From positions 995,205 through 1,059,204 of the forward strand of contig JACDOE010000001.1 in assembly GCA_017656255.1 (NCBI GenBank): a stretch of DNA of 64,000 nt. The letters are read 5' to 3'. The notes beneath the pieces were generated by a model. That model did not search any database. It was not told the DNA's origin and saw only the letters and a program-made list of their open reading frames with translations. This document shows positions 1-8,489 of this stretch, one piece after another (within the stretch, counting starts at the first letter, position 1; each line of letters starts with the position of its first letter). The stretch comes from Bacillaceae bacterium (GTDB taxonomy: Bacteria; Bacillota; Bacilli; JACDOE01). Made by a program: the position numbers and the translations under genes.

Positions 1-6
1 GATGGT

Positions 7-1872
7 TTACGGGAAGATCACCGTTTTTTCTTCTTCATGTAAAAGGGGGTGCATGCCCAGGTCCTGTATGAAAAAGGAAAGCGGGACCAGGGAGCGATTC
101 TCGATTTCAATCGGCGGCTTAATTTCTGTCGTCATTTCCCCATGGACAACCGCGACCTTGTCCGTTTGAGGGTCCCATGTTACTTTCATCCCCAGTTTCT
201 CAGCTGTCTCTCGCAGCGGCAGGTAGGCCACCCCCTTAATCATCCTCGCCTGCACCTCCGGTTTCAGAATTTCACCTCCAACAATCACCCTCAAATAGGG
301 GTGAATAACCGGTGCGGCAAATCCGTTACGGTGAGGACGATTCAGGTTTAACGTGAAATAACGGGTTTCACCGTTGACAACTTGACCGAGGGCCCTGTCC
401 AGTTGTTCCGGCCCTATTATGGTATGTACGTAATCGCCATTTAAAAGTTTCAGGAATTGCTGATATTTTTCTTCACCAATTTCTTTTTTCAAATGACGAA
501 ATAAAAGGGCTGATTTGGTGTACCAGGTTCTTCTGAATTCAAAGTAATCCCCAAACTCATACAGTCCTTTTCCAAGGTATCCTTCAGGATGCTGCCTCCG
601 GAGAAGTTGCCAGTTCCGCTCGAAATCTGTCCATTTTCTTTGCGCCGTTTGCTCTCCATACACCTCTTCAAGATAATCCACGACACTGGCTTCCGCCAGT
701 CCTTCATCAATCCATCCGTACACCGGTTCCAGTGTGCTGACGGAATTATACCACCACAAATGTGCGATTTCATGGGGAAGCCAGTGTTCCACCTGGTTAT
801 GCCGGTGCATGTCAACCGAATAAAATGCGATATTACTGTATTCCATGGCAAAAACGGTTCCCGGACCAGTCTCCACCACCCCGACGTGGGGATAACGCAG
901 GGGTCCATAACGATCGGCAAATGTGGTAAAAGCCTGCCGTACCATATCCAGGATTTTTTGACGGTTTTCTCTGTTTATCAGGGCCACAGTCACTTTTGTA
1001 TCCCCTGCGTCGATGTGATCGATCATAAAACGAGAACTTCCGGCCAGTACAAAATTTAGGACGTTTTCCGCTTCCCAGTCATGGCGGTTTTTGCCGTCCC
1101 CCGTTTTCTCATCGTGTTTATGAACACCCGTTGTCACCCATTTTAGATCCTGTGGAGAGGTTAACCGGACCTTGTAGTCAGCATGCTGATAGTAAAAAGG
1201 GTCCCCGCCGATCGATGCCGGAGGTTTAGGGACATACCAGTCTCCATCGGTGGACTGAACCCCGAGCATGGGATACCAGTGCGTCAGGAGCCAGACCCCG
1301 TCTTTATAGCCGAATCGTGTCCCTGCTTGAGGAACCGAAGACCGGAATGAGAGGTGAACGGTAATCCGCTTCCGGGACCGATACGGATTTTGAATCGTAA
1401 CGACACGTTCTTCACGGCTGAAACTCAATTTGCCGGCTCCCGCCATAATGGTTTCAATCTCCATGCGATTCCCGGGATAATCATACAGATAAAACATAAT
1501 CTCATCCGTGCCGGGATTATCGAAGGTGACCTCCATTTCTCCTTTGATTTGATACAGAGTCGGTTGTAATTCCGCCGTTATATCATAAACGGGATTTAAT
1601 TGGCGGATCAACGAAGACTCTTTCGGACGGGCATCCTTCTTTGCAACCGAGTTTTCACTGTGTATCACGTTATTTGAGGCCGACGCCGTCGTCTTTACAT
1701 TTTGTTGGGAATTGGTAAAAAGGAGGATTACCCCCACCGTCAAAGCCAGGGTAAGTCCGGTGACGATGAGGCTGATTTTAATCAATCGCCTGTTCGGATA
1801 TTTCTCAGTCATAACAACATCCAGCCCTTTGTTAAGATTAGTGTATTTAAAAGCGGTAGAGATACGTTTCAT
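7..1872 (-). CDS. Membrane-anchored M1-family zinc metallopeptidase with C-terminal copper-amine-oxidase-like domain
   Basis: 621 aa. It carries the M1 (gluzincin) signature exactly: HEIAH at residues 367-371, followed by 18 residues and Glu390 (in GWIDEGLAE), so a zinc aminopeptidase-type fold is well supported. A hydrophobic segment at about residues 30-52 suggests an N-terminal membrane anchor with the catalytic domain outside the cell. The last ~95 residues (PYLRVIVGGEIL... YLPLRETAEKLGM...) resemble the copper amine oxidase N-terminal or stalk-like domain common in Bacillales surface proteins. The ATG at 1872 is preceded by AGAAGG at a 6-nt spacing; an internal Met at residue 21 is weaker. 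It lies 38 bp downstream of mgtC on the same strand, possibly co-transcribed. The peptide substrate is unknown. Confidence 0.85.
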   Translation of the reverse strand: MKRISTAFKYTNLNKGLDVVMTEKYPNRRLIKISLIVTGLTLALTVGVILLFTNSQQNVKTTASASNNVIHSENSVAKKDARPKESSLIRQLNPVYDITAELQPTLYQIKGEMEVTFDNPGTDEIMFYLYDYPGNRMEIETIMAGAGKLSFSREERVVTIQNPYRSRKRITVHLSFRSSVPQAGTRFGYKDGVWLLTHWYPMLGVQSTDGDWYVPKPPASIGGDPFYYQHADYKVRLTSPQDLKWVTTGVHKHDEKTGDGKNRHDWEAENVLNFVLAGSSRFMIDHIDAGDTKVTVALINRENRQKILDMVRQAFTTFADRYGPLRYPHVGVVETGPGTVFAMEYSNIAFYSVDMHRHNQVEHWLPHEIAHLWWYNSVSTLEPVYGWIDEGLAEASVVDYLEEVYGEQTAQRKWTDFERNWQLLRRQHPEGYLGKGLYEFGDYFEFRRTWYTKSALLFRHLKKEIGEEKYQQFLKLLNGDYVHTIIGPEQLDRALGQVVNGETRYFTLNLNRPHRNGFAAPVIHPYLRVIVGGEILKPEVQARMIKGVAYLPLRETAEKLGMKVTWDPQTDKVAVVHGEMTTEIKPPIEIENRSLVPLSFFIQDLGMHPLLHEEEKTVIFP

Positions 1873-1910
1873 GTTTCGACCTTCTACCGCATAATTCCTG
1901 CCAGATGTTT

Positions 1911-2594
1911 TTATTCATCAAACTGAACTTCTTTTACCCCGTCCAGTTGATTCAGGCGATCAACCACTTCCAGCAATTGTTGTTTGGAACCGGCCCTGAC
2001 CTGTAGAAAAACTTCTACTTCAAAATCATCTTCCCGGTCATCATCTACAATTTGAAGTTTGCGAATATCCACATTTTCTTCACCGAGAAAAGAGGTTATT
2101 TTTCCCAGCATACCCGGCCGGTCTTCGAGTAACAGTGTCAGTCCGCTGACACGTGAGCCGGGAACAATTGCCGATTCAACCCGGCGAATCACAAACATCA
2201 TAAATAATACGATTGACACAGTCGTGATGGCCGGCATATAGAACCCCGCGCCGACACTGAGCCCGATGGCCGCGACAACCCAGAGGGTGGCTGCTGTTGT
2301 AATCCCCTGTACTATACGGTTGGATTTGAGCAAGATGGCGCCGGCACCGATAAAACCGATACCGCTGACCACCTGGGCGGCGAGCCGTGCCGGGTCAAAT
2401 CGGGCGTTGGGATGTTCAATCAGTTCACGAAATCCATAAATAGAAATCAGCATAATCAGGGCAGAACCGAGTGAGACTAACATGTGTGTCTTGATCCCGG
2501 CCTGTTTGTTTCGATATTCACGCTCCCAGCCGATAATACTTCCAAGCAGGGCTGCAATCACCAGACGCAACACACTTTCCCATGGTTCAATCAT
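1911..2594 (-). CDS. MgtC/SapB-family membrane protein with C-terminal ACT-like domain
   Basis: About 227 aa. The N-terminal half has several membrane segments with the MgtC-type motif (LGSIIGWEREYRNKQAGIKTH) and GIGFIGAGAIL. The C-terminal ~75 residues (LLLEDRPGMLGKITSFLGEE...) look like an ACT-type ligand-binding domain, as in many MgtC homologues linked to Mg2+ stress or F-ATPase control. ATG at 2594 has GGGG 6 nt upstream; a TTG at 2606 with AAGGGGG is an alternative start, four codons longer. The leader is short and no M-box-like structure is visible. Divergent from the small HTH gene at 2715. Confidence 0.88.
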   Translation of the reverse strand: MIEPWESVLRLVIAALLGSIIGWEREYRNKQAGIKTHMLVSLGSALIMLISIYGFRELIEHPNARFDPARLAAQVVSGIGFIGAGAILLKSNRIVQGITTAATLWVVAAIGLSVGAGFYMPAITTVSIVLFMMFVIRRVESAIVPGSRVSGLTLLLEDRPGMLGKITSFLGEENVDIRKLQIVDDDREDDFEVEVFLQVRAGSKQQLLEVVDRLNQLDGVKEVQFDE

Positions 2595-2714
2595 ATAATT
2601 CCCCAAATAACCTACCCCCTTAAAGCTCTATTGTGTATATGTTATGGCCGGCGGTTATGATCCATACTCTCCGGGAAAAATAAAATGACGTTTCTCTAAC
2701 AGGAGGTTTGAACA

Positions 2715-2921
2715 TTGGACAAGTATATCACCGTCAAAGAAGCTGCCCGAGAGCTTAATGTTCCCGTTGAAACAGTCCACAGCTGGATTGAACAGGGTGT
2801 GATTCATGAGACGCCCTATGGCCTTCCCTGGGACCGCTTTGTTGAAACACTGGAATCAGACGATTTTAAAGCGATCTACTCAATTCTCAACCAAAAAGTC
2901 CTGGGGTCTGATGAAGAGTAA
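2715..2921 (+). CDS. Small excisionase/MerR-like helix-turn-helix protein
   Basis: 68 aa, TTG start with AGGAGG at 2701-2706 (8-nt spacing). The N-terminal half (YITVKEAARELNVPVETVHSWIEQGVI) is a clear helix-turn-helix of the excisionase/MerR-like type, in which a short helix pair selects the DNA and a wing follows. The C-terminal half is acidic with no recognisable effector domain. There is no phage or recombinase gene nearby, so it is more likely a housekeeping DNA-binding protein than a phage excisionase. Its stop abuts a hairpin shared with the convergent ylbG gene. Target unknown. Confidence 0.75.
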   Translation: MDKYITVKEAARELNVPVETVHSWIEQGVIHETPYGLPWDRFVETLESDDFKAIYSILNQKVLGSDEE

Positions 2922-2923
2922 AA

Positions 2924-2942
2924 AGGCGTCATAATGACGCCT
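2924..2942. terminator. Shared terminator hairpin between the HTH gene and ylbG
   Basis: Nine-base arms AGGCGTCAT and ATGACGCCT around a single A. On the minus strand the stem runs into TTTTTACTC, so it fits termination after ylbG, whose TGA lies inside the stem. On the plus strand the T-run is poor. Confidence 0.65.
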
Positions 2943-3267
2943 CATCCACTTTTTGATCATTTAGTTCTGTTCTCGGCCTGGATGTTACGAGTGCTTTATC
3001 AAGCTCATAATCGTATTCCTTGGCCTGATCCGGTCTGGCATTATCATATTCAGTCGGGATCAGGTGGCGAAAAGACCGTTCCACCCGGGTCACAAACTTG
3101 AACTGTTGAATACGTCTTATAATTTGATCAACCCTGTCGGCATCGACATACATGGAAACATATTTCATGCGACGGGAAACATAATGAATATTACCGAACT
3201 TTCTCAAGTTTCGCGCTGCCCGCGTATTTTTCACCCATACGGCAAGTCCTACTCGTTTCACCTTCAT
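2929..3267 (-). CDS. ylbG: YlbG-family protein (DUF2129)
   Basis: 112 aa from the ATG at 3267, which has AAGGGGAG 6-7 nt upstream. A longer frame opens at 3342 but overlaps ylbF and has no ribosome-binding site. The sequence (MKVKRVGLAVWVKNTRAARNL..., then VSRRMKYVSMYVDADR) matches the conserved YlbG/DUF2129 pattern. The family function is unsettled. It follows ylbF at 34 bp, as in B. subtilis, so the pair is probably one transcript. Confidence 0.88.
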   Translation of the reverse strand: MKVKRVGLAVWVKNTRAARNLRKFGNIHYVSRRMKYVSMYVDADRVDQIIRRIQQFKFVTRVERSFRHLIPTEYDNARPDQAKEYDYELDKALVTSRPRTELNDQKVDEASL

Positions 3268-3301
3268 CTCTTTCTCCCCTTTATACTCAATCCTGTCTGT
3301 T

Positions 3302-3754
3302 TCAAGACCGGCATCCGCAACTTCCGCCGGTACCACAGCCACATCCTGCGCTTTCCATATTTAACAGAGGATGATCACTCGGAACTTTGATCTGGTCTGA
3401 CACAGCTGTGGCGATGGTTTTGCTGATGCTGTGCAACAGTTTTTCCAGTTCGAATTCAGCTTTTTTAAATCGGGCAATGACCTCCATCGAATCCAGCTCA
3501 CGTTTAAATTCCCGGGTTTCCCGGGTGACTCGCTGATAATCGGGATGCCATCTGCCGAATCGTTGTACCTCTTCGTATTGTTCTTTTTTTATTTGAAAAT
3601 CTGAGATTTTTTTCTGCGCTTCCTTATCGTTTTCTAGAGCCTTTTTGCAGGACATGTAATGATCCATGACGTCTGACTGACAGATGAGTGTTGCCAGATC
3701 ATGGGCTTTTCCTAGAATTTCTGCCATGTCCAGGGTTGCCGCTTCCTTGATCAC
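3302..3754 (-). CDS. ylbF: YlbF/RicF: regulator of RNase Y activity, with Cys-rich tail
   Basis: 150 aa, GTG start with AAGGAGG at 8-nt spacing. The body is an alpha-helical YlbF/YmcA domain. The C-terminus carries Cys138, Cys140, Cys146 and Cys148 in a Gly-rich CGCGTGGSCGC context. In B. subtilis YlbF (RicF) forms a complex with YmcA and YaaT that binds [4Fe-4S] clusters and directs RNase Y mRNA maturation, with effects on sporulation, competence and biofilm. The tail here fits a cluster-ligand role (inference). ylbG follows immediately. A promoter with -10 TACAAT lies just upstream, inside the end of uvsE. Confidence 0.88.
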   Translation of the reverse strand: MIKEAATLDMAEILGKAHDLATLICQSDVMDHYMSCKKALENDKEAQKKISDFQIKKEQYEEVQRFGRWHPDYQRVTRETREFKRELDSMEVIARFKKAEFELEKLLHSISKTIATAVSDQIKVPSDHPLLNMESAGCGCGTGGSCGCRS

Positions 3755-3776
3755 AGGACACCCCTCCTTTCTTTAT

Positions 3777-3805
3777 ATTGTAACATGAATATTCTGTTAT
3801 ATAAA
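3777..3805 (-). promoter_or_regulatory. Candidate sigma-A promoter for ylbF-ylbG
   Basis: Read on the minus strand: -35 TTTATA (4 of 6 consensus), 17-nt spacer, -10 TACAAT (5 of 6). Transcription would begin about 15 nt before the ylbF GTG. It overlaps the last codons of uvsE. Confidence 0.4.
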
Positions 3806-4756
3806 TAAACTTGCCCGGTCATGCTGTTTGACTCCCTCACGTTCTGAGAGGTCCGCGACCAGTCGGAAAAGGGCTTCATCCTTTTGCTTCGCTTCCACCA
3901 TCACGTCGAGATGATTTGTATATTCTCCGGCAAATCGCAGAAATGAATCAATATCATCGGGGTCGATCAAATCGGCGTGGTCCCGAAAATTCTGCTTGTT
4001 TCTCGGACTCGAAACATGGATTTTAACCGGGAGCGGCGAATGCTCCCAGGTTTTCACAATTTCCGGCCACAGTTCCTCCAGGTTCTCCCCCTCGTGATGA
4101 CAACGGTGATGATGAATATCAAGAACCATCGGGATGGACAGCGACCGACAGACATCGAGCACTTCCCGGGCTGTATAGGTGGTATCATCGTTTTCCAGGA
4201 TGATGGTCTTTTGTATGTCTTCCGGCAACAGTTGATATTGTTTGTGAAATCGCTCTATTGCCTTTTGCTTATTCTTGTAGGCTCCGCCGAGATGAAGGAC
4301 ACACCGGTGAATCGGATCGATATTCATCGCTTCCAGCATTTTGACATGACGTCGCATCACCTGTCTGGAACTTAAAAACACGTTTTTTCGAGGAGACGTA
4401 AACAAAACATAATGATCCGGGTGAAAATCCACCCGCATATTTTCTTTCGCGATCACCCGGCCCAGCTTTGCAAAAGATTCTTGAAGAGGCAACATGTAAT
4501 CCCAATCTCTGACCAGTTCGTGATCAGCCAGGGGAATCAAACGTGAAGAAAGGCGAAAAAAACGAATATCATGAGCTTTATTATGCCAGAGCAGGCGCAG
4601 GCAATTTTTCAAGTTCTCTTCTGCAATACGTTCCAGCTTTCGAATGGCGGCTTTTCTGTCCCGGATTTTCTTGAATTGCGTGACGGTCATCGTTTTGGAC
4701 GGGGAAGCATTTGGCACATGAACACTCATCGCAACATAACCAAAGCGTACATACAA
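3797..4756 (-). CDS. uvsE: UV DNA damage endonuclease UvsE
   Basis: 319 aa from a TTG at 4756 with AGGAGG at 8-nt spacing, giving the typical N-terminus MYVRFGYVAMSVHV. The open frame reaches 4864 but that extension has no ribosome-binding site and lacks family similarity. UvsE/UVDE is a TIM-barrel metal-dependent endonuclease that nicks 5' of UV photoproducts; metal-ligand-type motifs are visible (LHLGGAYKNK, ILENDDTTY, LDIHHHRCHHEG, KIHVSSPR). It lies last in a run of DNA-repair genes after the XPB helicase pair. A 10-bp inverted repeat immediately upstream overlaps its ribosome-binding site. Confidence 0.92.
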   Translation of the reverse strand: MYVRFGYVAMSVHVPNASPSKTMTVTQFKKIRDRKAAIRKLERIAEENLKNCLRLLWHNKAHDIRFFRLSSRLIPLADHELVRDWDYMLPLQESFAKLGRVIAKENMRVDFHPDHYVLFTSPRKNVFLSSRQVMRRHVKMLEAMNIDPIHRCVLHLGGAYKNKQKAIERFHKQYQLLPEDIQKTIILENDDTTYTAREVLDVCRSLSIPMVLDIHHHRCHHEGENLEELWPEIVKTWEHSPLPVKIHVSSPRNKQNFRDHADLIDPDDIDSFLRFAGEYTNHLDVMVEAKQKDEALFRLVADLSEREGVKQHDRASLFI

Positions 4757-4757
4757 A

Positions 4758-4796
4758 ATCGGACACCTCCTGTGACTTATCTTTAGGGTGTCCGAT
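4758..4796 (-). promoter_or_regulatory. Perfect 10-bp inverted repeat overlapping the uvsE ribosome-binding site
   Basis: Arms 4758-4767 and 4787-4796 (ATCGGACACC and its complement) with a 19-nt loop. In the RNA the 3' arm ends one base before the TTG start and pairs the last two G of AGGAGG (4766-4771). It may sequester the ribosome-binding site, act as an attenuator after the upstream gene (only four T follow), or be a protein-binding dyad. All three roles are inference. Confidence 0.6.
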
Positions 4797-4823
4797 CCTG
4801 TTCGATGCCTTTCATGTCCATTT

Positions 4824-6770
4824 TTATGAAAACAATTCAGGAACCACCAGCTTAATGCGTTCAATATCTTCCAGTTTGACCTTCATTTCCTGACTCGGTT
4901 CCGCATCACCACTCCCGTACAGTACCCAGTATCCGTGCTCATTTACCAGACGTTCCGGGTTAAAAACCAGAGGCGTCTCATGTTGCTTCGCTTCAATTTG
5001 CAGGGGGAGCTGAATCTGAATACCGCGTTGAATCAGGTCCCTTAACGTGGTTTCATGATAACGTCGAAAATGCTTCCACCATATCTTGGGTATCTGATGA
5101 AAGCCAGGAAAAGCATCCTCGAGATCCGGGAATACATTTTCAACTTTAAATCCCTGCTGGGATGGCCCGGATCGGATAATCGTCTCGCTGACGTGCGCAT
5201 AGCGTTTTGTCTCCTGTAATTGTGCTTCTTCTTCCGACAGGGGGCGCGGCGCCGCATACCCTCTTTTACCCATTTCTTCAAGCAAGCGGTCCCAGTTGTC
5301 AGCCGCGACGATAAAATGCAGGTCTCCCACCCGTTCCAGAAACGCCTGAAAAACGGGGGTGTCAGACAATTCATCGGCTGTCTGTTTATTGCGACAGGTT
5401 AACAGGCGCACATCACGGTAATAAAAACGGTTAATATCTTCCGACCATCGCTCAATCGTGTTGATCAACGAATCCTGCAGTGGAATCAGACTGTGATCAG
5501 ATAGAAAACTTTTTATCGATTCGGTATCCCAGCCCTTTTCGATCGCCCGACGGATGGCGGTTTTGCTCAGATGATACCGGGTAATCCCATCCTCCACCTC
5601 AACCTCGGAAAAAGAGGCGATTTGCCATTCCACTGCTAAATCCGTATTCGGCGGGACCGCGATTTCCAGATCGGGCTGGACATAGACTTTGTCCTCGGTT
5701 TCCGGTAGCGTCATCTCTGTCATGGCTGGTACCCATTGCCATAATATGTCGGTTTTCGACTGTTCGATATGGATAAATCCCAGTTCACTCAGAGGCCGGA
5801 TCAACAATTCATCTGCTTTCTGTAAAAATTCATTCTCACTCTCCGGTTTGATATGATCGGGCAGGTCCGAAAAAGCTGTCCCCTGTTCCATCAGTTTCCT
5901 GAAGGAATAAATGCCGTTTTGCCGTGCTGACACCATCAGGTCCAGGATATACTGGATGTCCGGGTCCTGCGGGAGCATACGGGTTCTGAAAATATCGAAC
6001 AATTTGTTGGTCATCCGGCGCGGTGATGTCTGAAACCACCTGTTGGCCGCTTCTTGATCTACCCACCATTTTTCATCTCCTTCCACAAGGAGCCCGAGGT
6101 GGATCAGGAAGTCAAATAAAATGGCTTCGGATAAGTTATAGGCATTGTTAGGGTCAAAGGAGATGCCCAGATGCAAAAAAGGCTCGGCCGAGATTCGGCA
6201 ATCCGCTGTCACCCGCTTTACATCCCGCCTTCTCACCGTCCCTTTCCGGGTGAGCGAAATGGGAGCATCATGTATATGTTTTAACAGTAAAAACAGATCC
6301 CGGACCAGAATCGGATAAGGATATGTAAAAGGGGACAATGATGTTGACGGCTCCACCTGATAACCCGATGACGGAATCTGTTTTAACAGAACGCCACGCC
6401 ACACCTGTTGCAGTTCTTCGGGTATGATATAGCCCAGTTCTCCCCACTGCCGGCGAACGGTGTAGACCAATCCCTTTCTGCGCAATAGTGTTAATGCATA
6501 TCTGAAACGGGCCGCGGGCAGTCCGGGTATCCCCTTTTCCATCTGTCTGTAGGTCAGTACCTGATCCCTTATCTTAAACAAAAAATAGGACATAACCGTC
6601 CTTTCTTCCAGGGTGAAGCGGTTCCACAGGGACTCCAGATAGTCCGGTTCCATCAAAAAATCGAGAGGTGTTCCCTCTTTCCTTTGTCTGGTGGGATGTT
6701 CCGGGTGCTGATCCAGGATCAATTGTAAGGTTCGATCTGAGAGCATTGAAATTGTATTTTGCCATTCCAT
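4824..6770 (-). CDS. Helicase-associated protein with XPB/Ssl2 N-terminal-like domain, partner of the XPB helicase
   Basis: 648 aa from an ATG at 6770 whose A overlaps the last base of the XPB stop codon (TAATG), so translation is coupled; GGAG lies 8 nt upstream. The protein has no Walker motifs. Its N-terminal part (winged-helix-like, residues ~30-130) and the region around residues 370-490 (VYVQPDLEIAVPPNTD...) match the helicase-associated domain (PF13625 type) found in XPB/Ssl2 N-termini and in bacterial companions of XPB. It is probably a DNA-binding or regulatory partner; archaeal XPB works with the nuclease Bax1, but I see no nuclease motif here. uvsE follows 67 bp later. Confidence 0.8.
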   Translation of the reverse strand: MEWQNTISMLSDRTLQLILDQHPEHPTRQRKEGTPLDFLMEPDYLESLWNRFTLEERTVMSYFLFKIRDQVLTYRQMEKGIPGLPAARFRYALTLLRRKGLVYTVRRQWGELGYIIPEELQQVWRGVLLKQIPSSGYQVEPSTSLSPFTYPYPILVRDLFLLLKHIHDAPISLTRKGTVRRRDVKRVTADCRISAEPFLHLGISFDPNNAYNLSEAILFDFLIHLGLLVEGDEKWWVDQEAANRWFQTSPRRMTNKLFDIFRTRMLPQDPDIQYILDLMVSARQNGIYSFRKLMEQGTAFSDLPDHIKPESENEFLQKADELLIRPLSELGFIHIEQSKTDILWQWVPAMTEMTLPETEDKVYVQPDLEIAVPPNTDLAVEWQIASFSEVEVEDGITRYHLSKTAIRRAIEKGWDTESIKSFLSDHSLIPLQDSLINTIERWSEDINRFYYRDVRLLTCRNKQTADELSDTPVFQAFLERVGDLHFIVAADNWDRLLEEMGKRGYAAPRPLSEEEAQLQETKRYAHVSETIIRSGPSQQGFKVENVFPDLEDAFPGFHQIPKIWWKHFRRYHETTLRDLIQRGIQIQLPLQIEAKQHETPLVFNPERLVNEHGYWVLYGSGDAEPSQEMKVKLEDIERIKLVVPELFS

Positions 6771-8464
6771 TATAACCACTCCGACTGTGTCAATTTTTCT
6801 GCATCCATAATGTCGTAATGATAGCCCTGTTCTACCAGAAACAGTTGCCGTTTCAGGGCATATTCCTGATCTCTGGTATCACGGCTGACAATGGTATAAA
6901 AGAAGGCCCGGTTATCTCGTTTCTTCGGCCGCAGAATACGCCCCAGTCTCTGGGCTTCTTCCTGTCTGGAACCGAATGTTCCGGAAATCTGAATGGCGAC
7001 ACTGGCATCCGGCAGGTCTACCGCAAAGTTTGCCACTTTGGAAACAGCGAGAACGCGAAATTCCCCCTGTTTAAACTGTTGATAAAGTTTTTCACGTTCC
7101 TTTTGCTTCACATTTCCCGTAATCAATGGAATGCGGAAGCGTTCAGATATCTCTTTTAACTGATCCAGATATTGTCCGATGATGATCACCTGGTCATGCC
7201 GGTGTTTGATCAAGAGTTGCTCCAGTACATCCAGTTTTCGGGGGTTGGCAGAAGCAATCTGATATTTGTTGCGGACGGGTGTTTCGGCATACTTTTCCCG
7301 CCATTCCGGATCCATCGGCGTGCGGATTTCCATACAGGAAGCACGGGCAATAAATCCCTCGGACTCGACCTTTTTCCAGGGGGCTTCATACTTTTTCGGG
7401 CCCACCAGCGAAAACACTTCCTTCTCCCGCCGGTCTTCACGGATTAACGTGGCAGTGAGTCCGAGGCGCCGTTTGGCCTGAATCCCGGCCGTCGCCCGGA
7501 ATACCGGAGCGGGTAGCAAGTGTACTTCATCATAAATAATGAGTCCCCAGTTTTTCTGATTAAAAATCGCCATATGGGAAAACTGGCCGTCCGCACTATC
7601 GCGATGGGTTAAAATGTGATACGTGGCCACCGTCACCGGACGTACCTCTTTTTTATCCCCCGTGTACATCCCGATCTCCTCTTCTGAGAGATCAGTCTTG
7701 TCCACGATTTCCCGAATCCATTGATGAACCGACGTATTGTTCGTGGTCAGGATGAGGGTCGCACACTGAAGTTTCGCCATCACGGCAATGCCAATCACTG
7801 TTTTCCCCGCACCACAGGGCAACACCAGAACGCCACTCCCCCCATGGACGGAACCGTCCGAATAAAAAGCCCGTACGGCTTCTTCCTGATAGGATCTTAA
7901 TGAAAAGGGCGTTCCATCCTGCAATCTGTCCCTCAGTGCGATCGGGAGATAATCCCCTTCCTGATATCCGGCCAGGTCCTCGATCGGATAACCCAGCTTC
8001 ATAAACTCCTGTTTGATCTCGCCACGGTATCCTGCTCTGACAAAATAGGGGGGGCCGTCCGTCTTTTCAAAAAAATCACGAATAGATGGATATTCAAGTA
8101 ATCGGGTCAACAGGTCATCATCCCGACAGACCAGCTTCAACAGATTTTTTTCAGCGGGATGAAGCTGAAACAAGCCGTACCGTCCCACATAATCATGAAT
8201 TTCCTGCTCAATTTTGCCCGGAATCTCAAATTTGCTGTATGTATGGAGCATTTCCACGATCTGATCCGCAGACATTCCGCTTGCAGCTGCGTTCCATAAC
8301 GATAAGGGGGAAATCCGGTATGTATGCATGTAATCAGGGCTTTTTTCAAGTTCGGCAAATTGAGAGACTTGATCCCTGACTTCAGCAAACCGGGGATGGT
8401 GCGTTTCCAGCAGTATTCTTCGATCTCCCTGAACAATCAACGGCATATCCGGATTATATTTCAC
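6770..8464 (-). CDS. XPB/ERCC3-type DNA repair helicase
   Basis: 564 aa from a GTG at 8464 with AAAGGGGG ~6 nt upstream; the frame runs open to 8614 but overlaps the preceding gene. Superfamily 2 helicase motifs are complete: Walker A PCGAGKT (216-222), DEVH (312-315), TAT (337-339) and QRLGRILRPK near the C-terminus. The RED tripeptide (342-344) after motif III is characteristic of XPB. The N-terminal ~180 residues form the XPB damage-recognition-like region. XPB unwinds or translocates DNA in eukaryotic and archaeal excision repair; bacterial copies are sporadic. It is flanked by a partner and uvsE, supporting a repair role. Confidence 0.93.
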   Translation of the reverse strand: MKYNPDMPLIVQGDRRILLETHHPRFAEVRDQVSQFAELEKSPDYMHTYRISPLSLWNAAASGMSADQIVEMLHTYSKFEIPGKIEQEIHDYVGRYGLFQLHPAEKNLLKLVCRDDDLLTRLLEYPSIRDFFEKTDGPPYFVRAGYRGEIKQEFMKLGYPIEDLAGYQEGDYLPIALRDRLQDGTPFSLRSYQEEAVRAFYSDGSVHGGSGVLVLPCGAGKTVIGIAVMAKLQCATLILTTNNTSVHQWIREIVDKTDLSEEEIGMYTGDKKEVRPVTVATYHILTHRDSADGQFSHMAIFNQKNWGLIIYDEVHLLPAPVFRATAGIQAKRRLGLTATLIREDRREKEVFSLVGPKKYEAPWKKVESEGFIARASCMEIRTPMDPEWREKYAETPVRNKYQIASANPRKLDVLEQLLIKHRHDQVIIIGQYLDQLKEISERFRIPLITGNVKQKEREKLYQQFKQGEFRVLAVSKVANFAVDLPDASVAIQISGTFGSRQEEAQRLGRILRPKKRDNRAFFYTIVSRDTRDQEYALKRQLFLVEQGYHYDIMDAEKLTQSEWL

Positions 8465-8489
8465 AGAGGTCCCCCTTTCCCCAATTTGT

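Noticed and set aside
2595-2714. Possible Mg2+ riboswitch before mgtC
   Set aside because: The gap to the divergent gene is only ~120 bp and shows no long stem structure or terminator expected of an M-box.
2715-2921. Excisionase-like HTH as evidence of a prophage or integrative element
   Set aside because: No integrase, attachment-like repeat or phage gene is nearby; neighbours are core genes.
4757-4864. Upstream extension of uvsE to 4864
   Set aside because: No ribosome-binding site, crosses the hairpin, and overlaps the stop of the upstream gene; the TTG at 4756 restores the family N-terminus.
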